From NCBI GenBank assembly GCA_001829785.1, contig MICF01000003.1:289568-353567 (forward strand): a DNA stretch of 64,000 bases, read 5' to 3'. This stretch comes from Sulfurimonas sp. RIFOXYD12_FULL_33_39. GTDB lineage: Bacteria; Campylobacterota; Campylobacteria; Campylobacterales; Sulfurimonadaceae. This document shows, piece by piece, positions 19,261 to 29,200 of the stretch (the first letter of the stretch is position 1; the number at the start of each line of letters is the position of its first letter). The notes beneath the pieces are model-generated. The model did not search any database and was not told the DNA's origin. It worked only from the letters and a program-made list of their open reading frames with translations. The position numbers and the translations under genes were made by a program.

Positions 19261-22200
19261 GTAAAATAGCATTACATCAGTTTTCACCGTCGGCACATGT
19301 AGGCGATGGAATAACGAACGGCATGGTATATTTACAAAAAATACTACAAGAATTGGGTTTTATTTCATATATATATGCTCAAGACTACGATAAAGAATTA
19401 GAAGGAAAAGTACTCAGCTACAAAAAGATCGATAATAAAAATAAAAATCAGATACTTTTTGTACATTACTCTATATATTATGATTTTTCGCTCTGGTTAG
19501 ATAAATTGGATATCCAAAAGCATATGATTTATCACAATATCACTCCTGCAGAGTTTTTTAAAGACAATCCTTTTTTATATGACATGTGTAAAAAAGGCAG
19601 AGAGATATTACCTGAGCTAAAAAATAAATTTGTCGGGTACATCAGTGATTCTGCTTTAAATTCTAGTGAACTTACGGAATTAGGTTATGAATATGTACGC
19701 ACTATCCCTCTTTTAATAGATTTAGATAAAAAAACTTCCAACAAATGGGATAATAATTATTTTGATAAAATATCAAAAGATTTTAACATTATATTTGTCG
19801 GTAGAGTGGCTCCGAATAAAGCTCAACATGATTTGATAGAAGTGACAAAATATTATAAAACTTATAATTTAGATTTTAAACTCTATATTATCGGTGGTGC
19901 TACGGATGTATCTTATGAAGCTAGTTTGAAAAAAAAGATTTTAGAGAATGAACTTACTCAAAATGTCATATTGACAGGTAAAATAAGCGATGAAAAACTA
20001 TATGCTCATTATAGGGCGGCAGATGTTTTTTTATGCATGAGTGAACATGAAGGATTTGGAATACCTTTAGTAGAGGCTATGCTTTTTGGCGTACCGGTTA
20101 TAGCGTTTAATAGCAGCAATATAAAGAGTACGCTAAACGGAGGCGGCATACTTTTTAATGAAAAAAATCATGATTATATAGCTGCGGCGATAAATTTAAT
20201 AAGAGACAATAGAGCTTTTAGAAGATCTATATTAAAATCTCAACAAGAAGCAATAAAGATTTATATGCATGAAAATATATTAAAAATGCTAATAAAATAT
20301 TTATTAGATTTTGACATAACTAGTGATTATAAGCTTACCCAAACAAAAATCAATCCTTATTATCAGATAGAAGGACCTTTTGACTCAAGCTATAGTCTTT
20401 CTATTTTAAATAGAGAAATGGCAAAAGCTTTAGAAAAAATAGAGCCTGATAGTGTTTCACTTTTTTCTACGGAAGGATACGGCGATTTTGAGCCGGACAA
20501 AACGTTTTTAAAAGAATATCCGTTTTATGAGAAGCTTTCTAAAAGAGGAAAAAAAGCTCAGCGTACGGAAGTGGTCTTAAGAAACTTGTATCCGCCGAGA
20601 GTGTATGATGCAAAAGGACTTATAAATCTGATGAACTCTTACGGATGGGAGGAATCGTCTTTTCCAAAAGAGTACTTGCATGATTTCAATACATACCTTG
20701 ATGCACTTCCTGTTATGAGTGCTTATGTTAAAAAAGTTATGATAGATAACGGCTTGTCTATTCCCGTTTTTGTAGTCGGCGTAGGAGTAGATCATCTTTT
20801 GGATATATCTGAAAAAGAGTACATGTTAACGACAAAAAAAAGTTTTAAGTTTTTACATGTATCTTCATGCTTTCCTAGAAAAGGTATAGACATACTTCTA
20901 AAATCATACGAAAATGCATTTACCGATAAAGATGATGTTTGCCTTGTTGTAAAAACATTCCCTAATCCGCATAACGATATAGAAAAACTTTTAAAAACTC
21001 ATAAATTAAAAAATCCTCGCTTTCCGGAAGTAGAACTTATAAATCTTGATTTAAACGACTCTCATATTGTAAGTCTTTATAAAAAATGCGATACTCTCGT
21101 AGCTCCTAGTAGAGGAGAGGGATTCGGTTTGCCTATGGCGGAGGCTATGCTTTTTGATATGCCGGTTATTACTACTGGGTTCGGCGGACAAAGAGATTTT
21201 TGCGATGATGAGACGGCATGGCTAATAGACTATACTTTTTCAAAAGCCGATACTCACATGAACCTTTTTAACTCCTATTGGGCAGAACCGTCTTATGAAC
21301 ATCTCTCAAAACTTTTAAAAGAGGTTTACAAAACACCAAAAGAACAGTTATCGAAAAAAACTCAAAAAGCAAGAGAAAATATCTTGGCTAAATATAAATG
21401 GAAAGATTGCGCTTTAAGAATTTTAGATGTAATTTCTAAGATAAAAAAGACACCTGTATTTCACGACAAAAAGATAAAGCTCGGTTGGATAAGTACATAT
21501 AATACAAGATGTGGTATAGCCACATACACCGAATTCTTACTTGAGCATTTTGATAAAGATATCTTCGATATTAAAATATTTGCAAATCATTCTCACGATA
21601 TTGTAGATAACGAAAAAGAACCTAAATTTATCAGATGCTGGAGAGATAGAAACGATAATGATATAGATGCGTTAAAAGAACATGTCTTGCAAAATAATAT
21701 AGAAAGTATTGTAATAAACTTTAACTTTGCTTTTTTCTCTATGAAAAATCTTCAAGAACTTTTAGAGTATCTTTATGAAAGCGATATAAGAACGCTTGTT
21801 ATTTTTCACAGTATAAAAGATGTCAAGATAAAAGGACTAGAATCATCTTTGGGTTGGATAAAAGAGACATTGAGAAAAGCAGATAGATTGATGGTTCATA
21901 ATATAGAAGATTTAAACATATTAAAATCTTTCGATATTGTAGATAATGTAACTCTTTTTCCTCACGGTGTGCAAAAACGAACAAACGAAATAAATTATAC
22001 TAAAGAGAACAAAGTTATAGCATCCTACGGTTTTATGCTTCCTCATAAAGGTATAAAAGAACTTATAGAAGCTTTTTCTATCGTTAAACGAAAATATAAA
22101 AATATAGAACTTCTTTTAGTAAATGCCATATATCCGAATCCAGTTTCAGACGACTATGCGCATGAGTGCAAAGAACTTGTAAAAAAACTTTCTCTTAGCA

Positions 22201-22568
22201 AAAATGTTACGATGATAAACGATTTTTTAAGTGATGATGACTCATTCTCTTATCTTGATACTGCAGATATGTTAATTATGCCATACAGAGATACGCAAGA
22301 GTCTGCGAGTGGAGCTATCCGTTATGCTCTCTCTACAAACAAGCCGGTTATATGTACGCCTATCTCCATTTTTAATGATGTCTGTGATATAGTGCATTTC
22401 ACCAAAGACCTATCCGTAAAAAGTATGGCTCAAAAAATAGAAGAACTCTTAGAAGATGAACAAGAGTTAATCTCTAAAAATGATATTCAAAAAAGCTGGA
22501 TTGACGAACATGACTGGGTGCGCATATCTAAAAGACTTCAAAATATCATCAAAAGCGTTGATTTATGA
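19257..22568 (+). CDS. Triple GT-B glycosyltransferase
   Basis: 1103 residues made of three GT4-like glycosyltransferase units (about 1-355, 360-735 and 745-1103). Units 1 and 2 carry the donor-site E-x7-E motif (EGFGIPLVE near 267; EGFGLPMAE near 620). Unit 3 has ESASGAIRY at that place and lacks the second Glu, so it may be inactive or use a different mechanism. Probably polymerises or completes the exported glycan from GDP-mannose or related donors. Overlaps both neighbours by 4 nt. Confidence 0.87.
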   Translation: MSKIALHQFSPSAHVGDGITNGMVYLQKILQELGFISYIYAQDYDKELEGKVLSYKKIDNKNKNQILFVHYSIYYDFSLWLDKLDIQKHMIYHNITPAEFFKDNPFLYDMCKKGREILPELKNKFVGYISDSALNSSELTELGYEYVRTIPLLIDLDKKTSNKWDNNYFDKISKDFNIIFVGRVAPNKAQHDLIEVTKYYKTYNLDFKLYIIGGATDVSYEASLKKKILENELTQNVILTGKISDEKLYAHYRAADVFLCMSEHEGFGIPLVEAMLFGVPVIAFNSSNIKSTLNGGGILFNEKNHDYIAAAINLIRDNRAFRRSILKSQQEAIKIYMHENILKMLIKYLLDFDITSDYKLTQTKINPYYQIEGPFDSSYSLSILNREMAKALEKIEPDSVSLFSTEGYGDFEPDKTFLKEYPFYEKLSKRGKKAQRTEVVLRNLYPPRVYDAKGLINLMNSYGWEESSFPKEYLHDFNTYLDALPVMSAYVKKVMIDNGLSIPVFVVGVGVDHLLDISEKEYMLTTKKSFKFLHVSSCFPRKGIDILLKSYENAFTDKDDVCLVVKTFPNPHNDIEKLLKTHKLKNPRFPEVELINLDLNDSHIVSLYKKCDTLVAPSRGEGFGLPMAEAMLFDMPVITTGFGGQRDFCDDETAWLIDYTFSKADTHMNLFNSYWAEPSYEHLSKLLKEVYKTPKEQLSKKTQKARENILAKYKWKDCALRILDVISKIKKTPVFHDKKIKLGWISTYNTRCGIATYTEFLLEHFDKDIFDIKIFANHSHDIVDNEKEPKFIRCWRDRNDNDIDALKEHVLQNNIESIVINFNFAFFSMKNLQELLEYLYESDIRTLVIFHSIKDVKIKGLESSLGWIKETLRKADRLMVHNIEDLNILKSFDIVDNVTLFPHGVQKRTNEINYTKENKVIASYGFMLPHKGIKELIEAFSIVKRKYKNIELLLVNAIYPNPVSDDYAHECKELVKKLSLSKNVTMINDFLSDDDSFSYLDTADMLIMPYRDTQESASGAIRYALSTNKPVICTPISIFNDVCDIVHFTKDLSVKSMAQKIEELLEDEQELISKNDIQKSWIDEHDWVRISKRLQNIIKSVDL

Positions 22569-23851
22569 TAATAGGTTCTGATGATAGAATAAAACTACCG
22601 CTATACTCAACCGACACAGGTAGTTTTGTTCAGATTATATCAACTTATGAAGATGATTATAAAACACAAAGCAGCGGAGTTATGATAGGCTCGAACGATG
22701 TTTTGACTGCCGCTCATGCCATATACGACTCTTCTCACGGCGGATATGCTTCGCAGGTCTTAGTTACGCCATCGAAGTTTGGAGACTTTGAGCCGTACTC
22801 TAGTGTATATACTGATGCTGTTTTTGTGAGTGACGGTTGGCTTGAGTATGAGATATCATACTATGATTATGCTGTACTCTCTTTAAGCTCCGCAGTAGGG
22901 TTTGATACTGGATATAAAGAGATAGCGTTCTTGCAAGAACCTCAAAGTATTATCGGAGAAGAACTTATTTCATACGGTTATCCGGGCGACAAAGATGGAG
23001 GAAATTGGCTATACTCTACGACGGGAAGCCCTGATGCTCTATATGCAGATCACATATTGACCTTCGAGAATGATCTCGATATCTATTTCGGTCAAAGCGG
23101 AAGTCCTCTCTTGTATGATGAAAAAGTCACGGCGATAGTAGTCAGTCAATTTGAGAACGGTAATAACGCTCTATTTTTAAATGAGACCTCGTACGAAAAT
23201 ATTTTAAACTGGTCTTCCCAAAACAACCAAAATCTAACCTCGCAAGAGATTATTCTTACTACTCAAGAATCCATAACCGCTTTGTATATAGCATTTTTTA
23301 ACAGAGCACCCGATTATGAGGGGCTAAACTATTGGATGTCTGAAGCGGAGTCGGCGCAAAGCCCAAGCGATATCACAAAAATCATAGCATCTGAATTTGC
23401 GCAGCATGAACTTTTTACACAAATATACGAAAATCTTGATAACCGCTCTTTCATAGAAGCCATATATCAAAATATGCTCGGAACATCAGGGGACGAGCAA
23501 GGCATATTTTATTGGGAAAATGCTCTCTCTTCTCAAGAGAGGTACTCTGTAGTGGACGATATGATAAAGGCTACCTTATGTACATCTTTGCAAAGCGAAG
23601 AGTTCGCGTATCTTACATATAGTGAATATTTTGATGCAAAGATAAGACAAGATACTCTCTCTAACAAAGTAGAAGTAGCACTCTACTACACACAGCATCT
23701 AGGCTCATCTACAAATATAACAAATCATGAAAACCCGCAAGAAGACTCGGCATACATCGCCTCTCAAGAAGTTTTACAAAACATAACTGATGATTACTCA
23801 AGCGTTGAGGTAGCCATTACGGGCATAGATAGCACAAATATTGTAGTATAA
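22565..23851 (+). CDS. V8-like serine protease with DUF4214 domain
   Basis: 428 residues. The protease domain (about 1-225) has a readable triad: His51 in TAAHA, Asp101 in YDYAVL and Ser178 in GQSGSP, the V8/Glu-endopeptidase form. A DUF4214 region (about 233-330) contains LYIAFFNRAPDYEGLNYW. No N-terminal signal peptide is seen; the C terminus TGIDSTNIVV is hydrophobic and could be a type I secretion signal. The ATG overlaps the stop of the glycosyltransferase by 4 nt, so a protease is translated together with a glycan export operon, which is unusual. Substrate unknown; the DUF4214-bearing S-layer-like protein downstream is a candidate. Confidence 0.82.
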   Translation: MIIGSDDRIKLPLYSTDTGSFVQIISTYEDDYKTQSSGVMIGSNDVLTAAHAIYDSSHGGYASQVLVTPSKFGDFEPYSSVYTDAVFVSDGWLEYEISYYDYAVLSLSSAVGFDTGYKEIAFLQEPQSIIGEELISYGYPGDKDGGNWLYSTTGSPDALYADHILTFENDLDIYFGQSGSPLLYDEKVTAIVVSQFENGNNALFLNETSYENILNWSSQNNQNLTSQEIILTTQESITALYIAFFNRAPDYEGLNYWMSEAESAQSPSDITKIIASEFAQHELFTQIYENLDNRSFIEAIYQNMLGTSGDEQGIFYWENALSSQERYSVVDDMIKATLCTSLQSEEFAYLTYSEYFDAKIRQDTLSNKVEVALYYTQHLGSSTNITNHENPQEDSAYIASQEVLQNITDDYSSVEVAITGIDSTNIVV

Positions 23852-23879
23852 TTTTAGTAAAATATAAGGTATAACGCAA

Positions 23880-24017
23880 ATGAGACTAACAAAGTATGAA
23901 GTAGAGTTTATCAAAAAAGCTTTCATAGAAACTTTTGAAGATGGGGCAATATTTACAGAAAAACTGCACGAATGCAATCAACATAAAAAAAGATTACGCT
24001 TAGCAAAAAAAACCTAG
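23880..24017 (+). pseudogene. Fused remnant of MNT antitoxin start and HepT N terminus
   Basis: Reads 45 codons: the first about 24 residues (MRLTKYEVEFIKKAFIETF) resemble the start of a minimal nucleotidyltransferase antitoxin, and the rest (TEKLHECNQHKKRLRLAKK) resembles the N-terminal helix of a HepT toxin. The nucleotidyltransferase GSxxD core is missing, so a deletion joined the two genes. An A8 tract at 24005-24012 then breaks the frame; with nine A residues it would continue straight into the HEPN gene at 24026. Family matches are from memory. Confidence 0.6.
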
Positions 24018-24025
24018 AGCTTATT

Positions 24026-24412
24026 ATGCCTTTAACAGTAGATAAATACGAAAAGTTAACGGAAGTACAAGCAAGTTTTATAGATCAAATGATATTTCGT
24101 TTTTCAAAGATGCAAGATACCGTAGGAGATAAACTATTTCCTGCTTTTTTAGAACTAAGTGGAGAAAATGTAAAAGATAAGACCTTTATTGACAGGCTAA
24201 ATAGACTCGAAGAGCTTAATATTGTCGAAAAAGACGAATGGATGAAATTGCGAAAAAATCGTAATGAAATAGCACATGAATACTCTTTTAATCAAGATGA
24301 GGTGGTAGATAGTATAAATCTTATATTTAGTATTGTTGATAAGCTTATCGGTATATATGATACTTTCTTCAAGTATTGTAAAGAAAAGTTTGATTTTGTT
24401 AAAGCTTTGTAG
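24026..24412 (+). CDS. HEPN (HepT-like) toxin, N-terminally truncated
   Basis: 128 residues with the HEPN RNase motif R-x4-H in RNEIAHEY near residue 86 and the HepT-like segment FRFSKMQDTVGDKLFPAFL. HepT toxins act with MntA antitoxins, which AMPylate them. Here the antitoxin is deleted and the first about 22-25 residues of the toxin lie out of frame upstream, so the ATG at 24026 is an internal Met. Whether the short protein is active is unknown. Confidence 0.65.
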   Translation: MPLTVDKYEKLTEVQASFIDQMIFRFSKMQDTVGDKLFPAFLELSGENVKDKTFIDRLNRLEELNIVEKDEWMKLRKNRNEIAHEYSFNQDEVVDSINLIFSIVDKLIGIYDTFFKYCKEKFDFVKAL

Positions 24413-24440
24413 CTAAGGGCGAAGCAATCTACCGTCGTTT
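24411..24440. repeat. Short remnant of the dispersed palindromic repeat
   Basis: GCGAAGCAATCTACCGTCG resembles one arm of the GAAGCAATC repeats at 8971-9035 and 42032-42108. Only a fragment remains. Confidence 0.35.
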
Positions 24441-24491
24441 AGTTTAGTTGTAGTATAATTTTAAAGAAAATCTTAAACAAAGGTGGCTAGT

Positions 24492-24695
24492 ATGCAAACA
24501 ATAAAGCTTAAAGTAGAAGATTCTAACCTTGATATAGTCTTAAATATTATTCAAAATCTAAAGGAAAATATCATTTCAAAATATGAAATAGTGAATGAGA
24601 CAAAGGAAAATAAGGATTTTATAAATATCTCTCAAAAATCATTAGAAAAAATTTGGGACAATAAAGAAGACGATATTTATGATAAATTTTTATAA
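24492..24695 (+). CDS. Small antitoxin-like protein
   Basis: 67 residues from the ATG at 24492; a GTG nine bases upstream is an alternative. Begins MQTIKLKVEDSN with a helical, charged remainder ending in EDDIYDKFL. It overlaps a PemK/MazF-like toxin gene by 17 nt, the usual antitoxin-first arrangement. The DNA-binding fold was not recognised. Confidence 0.7.
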   Translation: MQTIKLKVEDSNLDIVLNIIQNLKENIISKYEIVNETKENKDFINISQKSLEKIWDNKEDDIYDKFL

Positions 24696-25014
24696 GTATG
24701 ACGTAGTTGTCGTAAAATTTCCGTTTGCAAGCAGTATAAAATATAAAGCTAGACCTGCAGTGATAATCTCTTCAAATATTTATAACGACAACAAAAGAGA
24801 AACACTTTTGATACTTGCAATATCAAGTGCGATAGATTCAAAGTTAGATTTTGAAGTAGAACTTCAAGATTGGGGAAAAGCAGGACTGTTAAAGAAATCG
24901 GTATTTAAATCTTCTATTGCAACAATAGAAAAAGAGTTTGTAATTACAAAACTCGGCACATTATCCAATACCGATATAAATATATTGAACAAGTTAATAG
25001 AAACTATATGTTAA
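24679..25014 (+). CDS. PemK/MazF-family endoribonuclease toxin
   Basis: 111 residues with the family start YDVVVVKFPFASSIKYKARPAVIIS and the central LLILAISSAI strand followed by a KKSVFKSSIATIEK segment, matching PemK/MazF toxins that cleave mRNA. Overlaps the antitoxin gene by 17 nt. Confidence 0.8.
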   Translation: MINFYKYDVVVVKFPFASSIKYKARPAVIISSNIYNDNKRETLLILAISSAIDSKLDFEVELQDWGKAGLLKKSVFKSSIATIEKEFVITKLGTLSNTDINILNKLIETIC

Positions 25015-25062
25015 GAAACTGGAATTTTCTCTTGTCATTTCAAGAACACTACTTAGACAGAC

Positions 25063-26028
25063 ATGTTCGGATATCTTAGATTTTTTTTAGCCTTTTTAGT
25101 TTTACTCTCTCATATAGGGGTGAAGTTCTACACTTTAAATCCTGGCGTTATAGCAGTAGTCATTTTTTACATTTTGGCAGGTTATGTCGTTTCTCACTTA
25201 TATAGAGATATTTTGCCTAGTAAAGATAAACTCCTATCCTTCTACAAAGACAGATTTTTTAGAATCTTTCCACTATATATATACGTCATAATATTAACTA
25301 CTATATTTTTACTTTTTACCTCATTTGGCAATCCGCACTTTACATTTTTAAACCTCTTTAACAACCTAGCCGTCATACCTCTAAACTACTACATGTACAT
25401 AGACAGTACCGTCCTTACAAAACCTTCGTGGTGGCTCATTCCGCCTGCGTGGTCACTTGGCACAGAGCTTCAAGCATACATACTTTTACCGTTTGCTTTT
25501 GTATATAAAAGGTTTAGATTTGTTTTGATTTTTGTGTCTTTTACCGTCTATACTGCAGCAAATCTTTCTATTATTCATCCCGATTATTTCGGTTATCGTT
25601 TTTTAGCTGGAGTCTTTTTTATATTTTTGGTCGGTTCAGCTATACAAAGCAATGAAAAAAGTGACAGGTATTACCTCGCTTTTGTCTATTTTAGCGTACT
25701 TACCGCCGCCGTGATATTTAGCGTAAAAGACCTTTTTAGTCCCGCTTATACCAAAGAGACTTTTATAGGGTTGCTTTTGGGGATACCACTGGTTTTATTT
25801 TTCTCAAAAACAAAGATAAAACTTCCTCTCAACTCCTTTTTTGGCGAGCTTTCTTATGCCTTTTTTTTAACTCACTTTTTGGCTATATGGATTTTGGAAT
25901 ACATGGGCATATCACCTTCTATAACTTATATTTATCTCTTAGAATTAAGCTCGCTAACTATTTTCATATCTACTTTTTTAGTTTTTGTTGTTCCGTCAAA
26001 TCGCATAAATAGAATATCACGTACATAA
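25063..26028 (+). CDS. Acyltransferase 3 family membrane protein (O-acyltransferase)
   Basis: 321 residues with about nine to ten membrane segments. It begins GYLRFFLAFLVLLSHIG, the acyltransferase-3 segment with the catalytic His, and contains FYILAGYVVSHLYR and FGELSYAFFLTHF. Such enzymes O-acetylate surface glycans; the glycan operon upstream is a likely partner. Confidence 0.87.
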   Translation: MFGYLRFFLAFLVLLSHIGVKFYTLNPGVIAVVIFYILAGYVVSHLYRDILPSKDKLLSFYKDRFFRIFPLYIYVIILTTIFLLFTSFGNPHFTFLNLFNNLAVIPLNYYMYIDSTVLTKPSWWLIPPAWSLGTELQAYILLPFAFVYKRFRFVLIFVSFTVYTAANLSIIHPDYFGYRFLAGVFFIFLVGSAIQSNEKSDRYYLAFVYFSVLTAAVIFSVKDLFSPAYTKETFIGLLLGIPLVLFFSKTKIKLPLNSFFGELSYAFFLTHFLAIWILEYMGISPSITYIYLLELSSLTIFISTFLVFVVPSNRINRISRT

Positions 26029-26102
26029 CGCCTAATATTTAAGCTTTATTTATAATATCTTTAAGAAATCTATGATAGACTGCTAACATGTATTTTTATA
26101 AA

Positions 26103-26116
26103 TACTATCGATAGTA
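26103..26116. promoter_or_regulatory. 14-bp perfect palindrome in the S-layer-like gene leader
   Basis: TACTATCGATAGTA is fully self-complementary. It lies 140 bp upstream of the giant gene and touches the first arm of the alternative hairpins, so it could be an operator or the top of an RNA structure. Confidence 0.5.
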
Positions 26117-26188
26117 AGGTAATTCTATTAAAACATTTCGTTTAAAAGAAAAATTACCTTTTGAGTGGTGCACCTATTTGAAGGTAAT
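26116..26188 (+). promoter_or_regulatory. Leader with mutually exclusive hairpins
   Basis: AAGGTAATT at 26116-26124 is complementary to AATTACCTT at 26152-26160, and ATTACCTT (26153-26160) is also complementary to AAGGTAAT at 26181-26188. The middle arm can pair with only one partner at a time: loop 27 nt on the left, 20 nt on the right. The arrangement lies 68-140 bp upstream of the start of the 1754-residue protein gene and is suggestive of a transcript switch or stability element. Confidence 0.5.
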
Positions 26189-26255
26189 CTTTTATTTGGA
26201 TAGTTTTGTATAAATTACTAGACATTAATTATAATTTCCTGAGGAGGAAAAACAA

Positions 26256-29200
26256 ATGGCATTAACACAAACTCAAGTTTCACAACTTTATGTTTCAATT
26301 TTTAACCGAGCTTCAGAGGGCAACGGTAATACATACTGGCAAACAGATGCAGCGGACATGATTGACGGTGCAAACAAAATGCTTGCTACTGCTGATGCTC
26401 AGACGTATTTTGGAACAAGCCTTGATACTGATCAGGCTTTCATTGAGCATATTTATCTAAATACATTGGGTAAAACATACGCACAAGATACTGCAGGTGT
26501 TGATTACTGGGTATCTGAACTTGCTACAAAATCAAGAGGGGAAGTTGTATCGGCTATTATCACTGCTGCTCAAGATCCTGTAAATGCTGGTGCTGCTCAA
26601 GATCAATTTAACAACCGTGTAACAGTTTCTAACTATATGGCAGATCAAGTTACAGATGCTCCGACTAACTATGCGACTTCTATGTCATTCAATACGTCGT
26701 CAAATCCTACAGGCGCATTAACTGTAACTGACTCATCATCAACTGTTACTACTGCTAAAGCGAGTGCAGATGCTTTAGCTCCGGCTGTAACTTACACTAT
26801 AGCGGCAGATGCTTCAAGTGTAACTGAAGGTAACTCGGTAGTATTTACTGTAACTGCTTCTCACTCTGTTTCAGCTGCTTCTACTCTTAACTATCAAATA
26901 GCTGGTGTTGAAGTAGCCGGTGGTACTGCTACTCCTGCATCTGACCTTGGTTTAGTAACGGGTAGTGTTACAATTGCAGCAGGTGCTACTACCGGAACTA
27001 TTACTCTTACTCCGGCTAATGATGGTACTGCTGAAGGTTATGAAGGTTTCAAAGTTTCTGTTTTAGATTCTTCATTTGCAACGGTTGCTACTTCAGGTAA
27101 TGTCGTAATTATGGACGATCCTAGTGTAGGTGTAACTAAAGTACTTACTACAGGAGTAGATACTCTTACAGGTACAGCAGGTGCTGATACTTTTGATGCA
27201 TCATTATCTACTACAACAATGACTTTTGGTGCGGCAGATAGCATCAGCGGTGGAGAAGGTGCTGACACTATTAACATTGCAGTAAATGGTACTGGCACAT
27301 ATAGAGCAGCAACTCTTAGTTCAGTTGAAAATGTTAATGCAACCTTTACGGCTGCTGGCACAGTTAGTCTTCTAGGCTCAGTTGGCGTAACTAGCGTTGA
27401 AGCGAGTAGCTCATCTGCAGCTTCTGCGTTTTCAAATATTGATTCTGCTACTACTGCTTTAAAAGCAACTGGAATTGCTGATACTGCTTTAACTTATGGA
27501 TATACTACGGCTGCTATTGCAGGCACAAGTGATTCTGCAACATTAACGCTAGCAGGTGTAACTAACTTAACTGGTACACAAATGACGGTTACTGGTATTG
27601 AAACATTAACTATCGCTTCAACATCAAGTGCAAATAGCCTAGGAGATATTGTTGATGCAAATCTTACCAAGGTAGTTGTAACAGGTGATCAAAACTTAAA
27701 CATAATTGATGCTTTAGATGCTAACGTTCTTACTGTTGATGCTTCTTCATTTACAGGTCAGTTGACGGCTACAGTTGGTGCTATTACTGATGGAACAGTA
27801 ACTGGCGGTGAGGGTAACGATGTATTAAATGTTTCTGCTATAACAGGTAAAGCAACTGTTGATGGCGGTGCAGGAGATGATACTGTAGTAGCAGCTAACA
27901 TAGATGCGACAGATACAATTTCTGGTGGTTCTGGAACAGATATAATTTCTCTTGCTGCTGCTGTAACTGCTGCTCAAGCTGTTGGTATTACAAATTTTGA
28001 GACAGTTTCGTATTCTGCTACAGCATCACAAGATATGGCAGCTTTTGCTAACACAACAATTACTAAAGTTAATTCGGCTGTCTCAAATGCAGCTTTAACT
28101 ATTAGTAATGCTTCTGCTTCTATTACTGGCTTAGGCGTTTCAGTTGCTAATAATAATACTGTAACATTTAGCCGTGCATTAGATACAGCTAGTGATTCTT
28201 TAACTATTAATCTTGGTACAACTTCAGCTGCTACCGGTACAGTTAATGCAATTAGCGTAATTAATGAAGAAAGTTTAACAATTGATTCAATTGGTGGTGC
28301 AAATACTATTACTACATTAACTGCAAATGATGCAACATCATTAACAATTACAGGTAGTAAAAATTTAACAATCACAAATGCTATTGCATCTGCATCAAAT
28401 CTTGCTACAGTTGATGCAAGTGCTGCAACAGGTAATGTAAGTATCAATGCTTCAAATAGTACTGCTGTAACTATGACAGGTGGTGCTGGTGACGATTCAC
28501 TTACAGGTGGTACGGGTAATGATACATTAAATGGTGGCAATGGAGCAAATACGTTGGCAGCAAGCGATGGTGTAAACACAATTACAGGTGGTAGTGGTAT
28601 TGATACTATTACTTCAGGTTCAGGTATTGATACTATTACAGCGGGTGCAGGTAACGATATTATAGATTCTGGTACAGGTAATGATGTTATTAATGCCGGA
28701 GATGGCGATGATGCTATCACTTTCAATACAGATGGTGATTTAAGCTCAAATGATAGTGTAGATGGTGGCGCTGGTACAGATACCGTAAACTGGACTATAG
28801 CTACAGATTTAACAACAAAAGCTACATTAACAAATGTTGAAAAAGTTGCTTTAACTGGAGACAATGGTCTTACTACAGTTGATATGAGCGGTGTTGCTTC
28901 TTTAACAGAATTAACAATCGCTAATGGTAGTGATGCTAGCTATAGCGTTACTGGTGTAGCAAGCAACACAACAGTTAAAATTGTTGAAGCAGGTGCTCTT
29001 GCCCTAACTGTTGATACGGATGCTTCTTCTACAGTGACTGTGGATGCGACTGTTGATACTGCGGCTACCGTAACAATCTCTGATGCAGCAACTGTAAACA
29101 TTAAAACTACGGCAGTAAATGCTGCTTCAGCAGACCTTACTGGATTGGTTTTGGATACGGTTGATACGACTACTCTTTCTGTGACTGGAAGTACTACTTC

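Noticed and set aside
26230..26235. TATAAT as the -10 of the S-layer-like gene
   Set aside because: Too close to the GAGGAGG ribosome-binding site; a start there would remove it.
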